This document shows positions 14,711 to 17,570 of a DNA stretch of 17,570 bases, one piece after another. How positions within the stretch are numbered: position 1 is the stretch's first letter; the number at the start of each line of letters is the position of its first letter. The stretch is from Clostridia bacterium. Its GTDB lineage: Bacteria > Bacillota > Clostridia > Oscillospirales > CAG-382. The stretch is taken from contig JAFYOG010000236.1 of assembly GCA_017560285.1 (NCBI GenBank), positions 1 through 17,570 on the forward strand, read 5' to 3'. Under the pieces are notes generated by a model, which saw nothing but the letters and a program-made list of their open reading frames with translations, ran no database searches and had not been told where the DNA came from. A program made the position numbers and the translations under genes.

Positions 14711-16018
14711 ATGGAGAAAAAGTATTATCAGCCTGAATTCGAAACAATGCCGGTGGAAGATATTAAAAAGCTTCAATCCGAAAAGCTTGTTAAACAGGTT
14801 AAGCACGTTTACGAAAACGTAGAATATTATCGCAATCTTATGGATGAAAAAGGTGTAAAGCCCGAAGATATCCAAAGTATTGACGATTTGCATAAATTGC
14901 CCTTCCTCTCAAAAGCCGATCTGCGCGATGCATATCCCTATGGATTACTTGCAAAGCCTCTTAACGAATGTGTTCGTATTCACTCCACATCCGGCACTAC
15001 GGGCAGAAGAGTAGTAGCATTTTATACCCAACACGATGTGGATTTGTGGGAGGATTGCTGTGCTCGCGCTATCGTTGCGGCGGGCGGAACCAAAGATGAC
15101 GTTTGTCAGGTAGCGTACGGCTATGGTCTTTTTACCGGCGGTGCAGGTCTTCACGGCGGGTCTCACAAGGTTGGCTGTCTTACGTTGCCTATGTCTTCGG
15201 GTAATACCGAAAGACAAATTCAGTTTATGACAGATCTTAACGCTACCATATTGTGCTGTACTCCTTCTTATGCCGCATATATCGGCGAAAGCCTAAAGGA
15301 AAGAGGAATAAGCCCCAAAGACGTTCCTCTTAAAGCGGGTATTTTCGGCGCAGAGCCTTGGACAGAGGAAATGCGAAAGGGAATAGAAGAAGCCCTTGGC
15401 ATAAAGGCTTACGATATTTACGGTTTAACCGAAACCTCCGGCCCCGGTGTTGCCTTCGAATGCTGCGAGCAAACGGGTATGCATATTAACGAAGACCATT
15501 TCGTTGCCGAAATTATCGATCCCGATACAGGCGAGGTACTTCCCGAGGGCGAAAAGGGCGAGCTTGTATTTACTTCTTTAGATAAAGAAGCGTTCCCGCT
15601 TTTGCGTTACCGCACCCGTGATATTTGCGTTCTTTCCCGCAAAAAGTGTTCCTGTGGCAGAACCCTTATAAAAATGGCAAAGCCTATGGGCAGAACCGAC
15701 GATATGCTTATTATCCGCGGTGTAAACGTATTCCCCAGCCAAATCGAAACCGTACTTCTTAATCAAGGCTATCAGCCCAATTACCAAATTGTCGTTGATA
15801 GAGTTAACAATAACGATACATTTGATGTTAACGTAGAAATGACTCCCGAAATGTTTACCGACAAAATGAGCGAGGTTCTTTCTCTCGAGCGTAAGCTTGC
15901 CGACGAAATGAAGATAATGCTCGGCATAAACCCCAAGGTTCACCTTGTTGCGCCCAAGAGCATTCAACGCAGCGAGGGCAAGGCAGTACGCGTAGTCGAC
16001 AAACGTAAATTAATATAA
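14711..16018 (+). CDS. paaK: Phenylacetate-CoA ligase family enzyme
   Basis: This ATP-dependent aryl-acid:CoA ligase (adenylate-forming family) makes phenylacetyl-CoA or a related arylacetyl-CoA. The 435 residues match PaaK length. Motifs: the AMP-binding P-loop STSGTTG (92-98), FGAEPWTEE (212-220), YGLTE (237-241), RYRTRD (299-304), a CSCGR segment (313-317) and the C-terminal hinge GRTDDMLIIRGVNVFPSQIE (327-346). I use the ATG at 14711 with AAAGGTG at 14698-14704; a GTG three codons earlier overlaps that site. It lies behind a T-box terminator and 27 nt before an ACT-domain gene. The T-box predicts induction when a charged tRNA (probably Phe) is scarce, which suits salvage of arylacetates for amino acid synthesis via an indolepyruvate-type ferredoxin oxidoreductase encoded elsewhere. 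Indoleacetate or hydroxyphenylacetate are alternative substrates. Confidence 0.9.
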   Translation: MEKKYYQPEFETMPVEDIKKLQSEKLVKQVKHVYENVEYYRNLMDEKGVKPEDIQSIDDLHKLPFLSKADLRDAYPYGLLAKPLNECVRIHSTSGTTGRRVVAFYTQHDVDLWEDCCARAIVAAGGTKDDVCQVAYGYGLFTGGAGLHGGSHKVGCLTLPMSSGNTERQIQFMTDLNATILCCTPSYAAYIGESLKERGISPKDVPLKAGIFGAEPWTEEMRKGIEEALGIKAYDIYGLTETSGPGVAFECCEQTGMHINEDHFVAEIIDPDTGEVLPEGEKGELVFTSLDKEAFPLLRYRTRDICVLSRKKCSCGRTLIKMAKPMGRTDDMLIIRGVNVFPSQIETVLLNQGYQPNYQIVVDRVNNNDTFDVNVEMTPEMFTDKMSEVLSLERKLADEMKIMLGINPKVHLVAPKSIQRSEGKAVRVVDKRKLI

Positions 16019-16045
16019 TTTCAATATCAGAAAGGGGTTCTAATT

Positions 16046-16477
16046 ATGGCAATTAAACAATTAACCGTTTTTGTGGAAAACAAGCAAGGCGCATTGGTAA
16101 CAATTACCGATACCTTGGCTAAAAACAATGTAAACATCCGCGCCCTTTCCATTGCAGAAACAAACGATTTCGGTATGCTTCGCCTTATTGTTAACGATGA
16201 GGTTACTGCAGAAAAAACACTTTCCGAAAAAGGCTATTTAGTAAAGATAACCGATGTTGTAGGCGTAAAAATAGGCGATGCCCCCGGCAAGCTTACTGCG
16301 GCGCTGGAGGTGTTGGCAAACGCAGGCATTAATATGGATTATTTGTATGCGTTTATGCTTCGTACCGAAAAGCACGCATACGTGGTATTGCGCGTAGAGA
16401 ACAACGAAATCGCCGAAGCAGCATTAGAAAAAGCAGGCTTCCATTTAATCACCAACGCCGATATTTGCAAGCTGTAA
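16046..16477 (+). CDS. Tandem ACT-domain protein, likely amino acid sensor
   Basis: This 143-residue protein is made of two ACT domains: about 3-68 (IKQLTVFVENKQGALVTITDTL) and 70-140 (VGVKIGDAPGKLTAALEVLANAGIN). The Gly/Pro-Gly-Ala/Lys-Leu turns are where ligand-binding ACT domains contact amino acids. It has no catalytic domain. ACT domains bind amino acids allosterically, so this could sense phenylalanine or another aromatic and adjust PaaK or a related enzyme; that is inference from its place behind paaK and the T-box. AAAGGGG (16031-16037) is the ribosome site. Stand-alone ACT proteins beside paaK are common in anaerobes and archaea. A terminator follows 21 nt after the stop. Confidence 0.85.
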   Translation: MAIKQLTVFVENKQGALVTITDTLAKNNVNIRALSIAETNDFGMLRLIVNDEVTAEKTLSEKGYLVKITDVVGVKIGDAPGKLTAALEVLANAGINMDYLYAFMLRTEKHAYVVLRVENNEIAEAALEKAGFHLITNADICKL

Positions 16478-16497
16478 GTTATAATATATTAATAAAA

Positions 16498-16531
16498 GAG
16501 CAAGCACACTTAAAAGGTGCTTGCTTTTTTG
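16498..16531 (+). terminator. Intrinsic terminator of the paaK-ACT operon
   Basis: GCAAGCAC (16500-16507) and GTGCTTGC (16517-16524) form an 8-bp stem with a 9-nt loop and a following T-run (16525-16530). It abuts the -35 box of the next promoter. Confidence 0.88.
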
Positions 16532-16560
16532 TTGACATTTATTTGGTTTTGATATAAAAT
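16532..16560 (+). promoter_or_regulatory. Promoter of the cobalamin-riboswitch operon
   Basis: TTGACA (16532-16537), 17 bp, then TAAAAT (16555-16560); TATAAA two bases earlier is an alternative -10. The start near 16567 is immediately 5' of the aptamer. Confidence 0.78.
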
Positions 16561-16574
16561 ATAAAAAATTAAAT

Positions 16575-16690
16575 ATCGCGGTTTGGTTCCTTAAAAAAGG
16601 ATCAGAGGGAAGTTCGGTGCAAATCCGTCGCAACAATCATTACCGTAATTGATTTTTTCATAAGTCGGAATACTTACCAAACCAATGCGA
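16575..16690 (+). ncRNA. Cobalamin riboswitch, compact type
   Basis: This aptamer senses a B12 form. Outer helix GGTTTGGT (16580-16587) pairs perfectly with ACCAAACC (16676-16683). The conserved core reads GGTTCC...GGATC, AGAGGGAA, GGTGCAAATCC (16616-16626), then AAGTCGGAATACTTACC (16662-16678), the 3' conserved block of cobalamin aptamers. Between them lies a single hairpin (about 16634-16653) instead of the several helices of the large adenosylcobalamin class, so this is probably a compact (class II or variant) aptamer. I cannot tell which B12 form it prefers. It controls the genes from 16847 onward, including an EcfT-type gene, which fits uptake of B12, a precursor or cobalt. Confidence 0.88.
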
Positions 16691-16727
16691 AGGTTATGCG
16701 CGTTTAGCGCAGTCGTTTTTGGATATG

Positions 16728-16803
16728 AAAAGCGTAGCCGTTTTAATCGGGTGTATGGGTGAATTATACTCATTTTCAGCCGATAGGTGTGCTACGCTTT
16801 TTA
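16728..16803 (+). terminator. Long terminator hairpin in the riboswitch expression platform
   Basis: AAAAGCGTAGC (16728-16738) pairs with GCTACGCTTTT (16791-16801), enclosing an inner ATCGG (16746-16750)/CCGAT (16780-16784) helix and a third helix (16751-16756 with 16666-type spacing at 16766-16771). It is followed by a short T-run (TTTTTATT). A small GCGC/GCGC hairpin (16698-16710) precedes it. Transcription readthrough would be controlled by ligand binding. Confidence 0.7.
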
Positions 16804-16846
16804 TTGCATTGCAGTAAAAAGCGTTTTTTATTTTCGGAGGTCTGTT

Positions 16847-17140
16847 TTGAAGTTAAATTTTAAAAAAGAAGATTGCATAATCCTTTTAAAAAATAAATAC
16901 CAAGAACTGCAATCCGCAGGGATCTCCCGCTATCCCCAACGATCCGATTTCGAAGATTACGAGATCGTTGCGATAAAAGCCTTTCTGGGCCCATGGCCAC
17001 GCGCTTTGGAAGCGGCTGGAATAAAGCCGCCGCGAGATGGCGACCGTTTGCAGCGCAATAAAGAAAAAAGAGCGAGAGCAAAGCGCGCTCGCACAGATAA
17101 ATTAAAAGAAAAAAACAGATGTAAGTGTTATGATGCGTGA
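16847..17140 (+). CDS. Small basic protein with homing-endonuclease-associated-repeat-like motif
   Basis: This 97-residue protein probably starts at TTG 16847: GGAGG at 16836-16840 is spaced 6 nt, whereas an upstream in-frame ATG at 16787 lies inside the riboswitch terminator. Residues about 6-61 contain SRYPQRSDF and then FLGPWPRALEAAGIKP. They resemble the short helical repeat found beside homing endonuclease domains (pattern: PtrrdF...FGsW..AL.aAGl), which is thought to bind DNA. Residues 62-97 are highly basic (many Lys/Arg). There is no nuclease domain. It overlaps the EcfT start, so it is co-translated with a transport gene under B12 control; its role there is unknown. A DNA- or RNA-binding regulator is one possibility. 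Confidence 0.65.
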   Translation: MKLNFKKEDCIILLKNKYQELQSAGISRYPQRSDFEDYEIVAIKAFLGPWPRALEAAGIKPPRDGDRLQRNKEKRARAKRARTDKLKEKNRCKCYDA

Positions 17141-17570
17141 TAGCTTTTCGAGTTTTCATCCGTTAAACAATTTAATATATTTTACGCTTGTTATAGGGTT
17201 CTCCCTTGCATTTAACAACCCGTTGGCACAGGTAATATCTCTTGTTACCGCTTGTATTTATGCCATTACGGCAAACGGTAAAAAAAGCGGCAGCTTTATT
17301 ATTAAATATTGCTTGCCAACCGTATTTATAACGGCATTAATAAATCCTGTTTTTAATCATCGCGGTGCAACGGTATTATTATATATCGGAAACGGCAAAC
17401 CGCTAACCTTGGAAAGCATTTTATACGGCATTTCTGCAGGTATTATGCTTGTTACGATAATGGTTTGGTTTGTGTCTTTCAGCCGCGTTATGACGTCGGA
17501 TAAATTCATTTATTTGTTTGGGAAAATAATTCCCGCAATTTCTCTTGTATTAAGTATGACTTTGCGATTT
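17130..17570 (+). CDS. ecfT: Energy-coupling factor transporter transmembrane protein EcfT (partial)
   Basis: The frame opens at ATG 17130 (or 17133) and stays open for 147 codons to the window end, so the 3' part is missing. It overlaps the preceding stop by 11 nt and has no strong ribosome site of its own, indicating translational coupling. The sequence is hydrophobic with about four helices visible: YFTLVIGFSLAF, an ISLVTACIYAI segment, GISAGIMLVTIMVWFVSF, and the final segment. MTSDKFIYLFGKIIP, then ISLVLSMTLRF, is the recognisable EcfT/CbiQ pattern, with the second conserved region running off the end. Family: membrane coupling subunit of ECF vitamin importers. The B12 riboswitch suggests cobalamin, a precursor or cobalt as substrate; the ATPases and S component should lie just downstream. 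Confidence 0.85.
   Translation, partial: MMRDSFSSFHPLNNLIYFTLVIGFSLAFNNPLAQVISLVTACIYAITANGKKSGSFIIKYCLPTVFITALINPVFNHRGATVLLYIGNGKPLTLESILYGISAGIMLVTIMVWFVSFSRVMTSDKFIYLFGKIIPAISLVLSMTLRF

Noticed and set aside
16787..16846. Upstream ATG extension of the small basic protein
   Set aside because: The ATG lies within the riboswitch terminator and has no ribosome site, whereas TTG at 16847 has GGAGG at ideal spacing.
1..17570. Mobile element, phage, CRISPR or tRNA content
   Set aside because: No transposase, integrase, regular direct repeats with spacers, or cloverleaf sequence was found on either strand by reading; a tRNAscan or repeat search was not possible here.

Overview
The window looks like chromosomal DNA of an anaerobic, low-GC Gram-positive bacterium, most likely a member of Clostridia. 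The signs are strong AGGAGG-type ribosome binding sites, sigma-A-like promoters (TTGACA, 17 bp, TATAAT), U-tailed intrinsic terminators, a T-box leader, a compact cobalamin riboswitch in front of an ECF-transporter gene, lipobox signal peptides and PaaK paired with an ACT-domain protein. I see no insertion sequence, phage gene, CRISPR array, tRNA or rRNA. I cannot name a genus.

Layout. (1) 1-6786, minus strand: one branched-chain amino acid operon, leuA-leuC-leuD-leuB-ilvB-ilvN, with a clear promoter before leuA and a terminator after ilvN. It makes leucine from 2-oxoisovalerate and carries out the first common step of valine/isoleucine synthesis; ilvC and ilvD are not here. (2) 6881-8815, minus strand: a two-gene unit (SAM-dependent methyltransferase, then an S51-type peptidase). 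It sits behind its own promoter, a 35-codon leader ORF and a strong intrinsic terminator, which together look like a translation-coupled attenuator. (3) 8826-9684: a secreted lipoprotein with OB-fold-like sequence and its own promoter. (4) 9677-14300, minus strand: a carbohydrate-type ABC importer in the unusual order ATPase, permease, permease, binding protein. (5) 14361-16531, plus strand: a T-box leader (best specifier reading UUC, Phe) controlling an aryl/phenylacetate-CoA ligase and a tandem-ACT protein. (6) 16532-17570, plus strand: a cobalamin riboswitch followed by a small basic protein and the start of an EcfT transmembrane gene, cut by the window end.

How it fits together. The window is rich in amino-acid and cofactor supply genes under RNA-based control. 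The most interesting units are the T-box/paaK/ACT operon and the methyltransferase attenuator. The T-box suggests that the CoA ligase is switched on by phenylalanine shortage, so it would feed arylacetates back into aromatic amino acids rather than degrade them. In the attenuator, a segment of the leader ORF can form a 12-bp helix with the 5' arm of the terminator.
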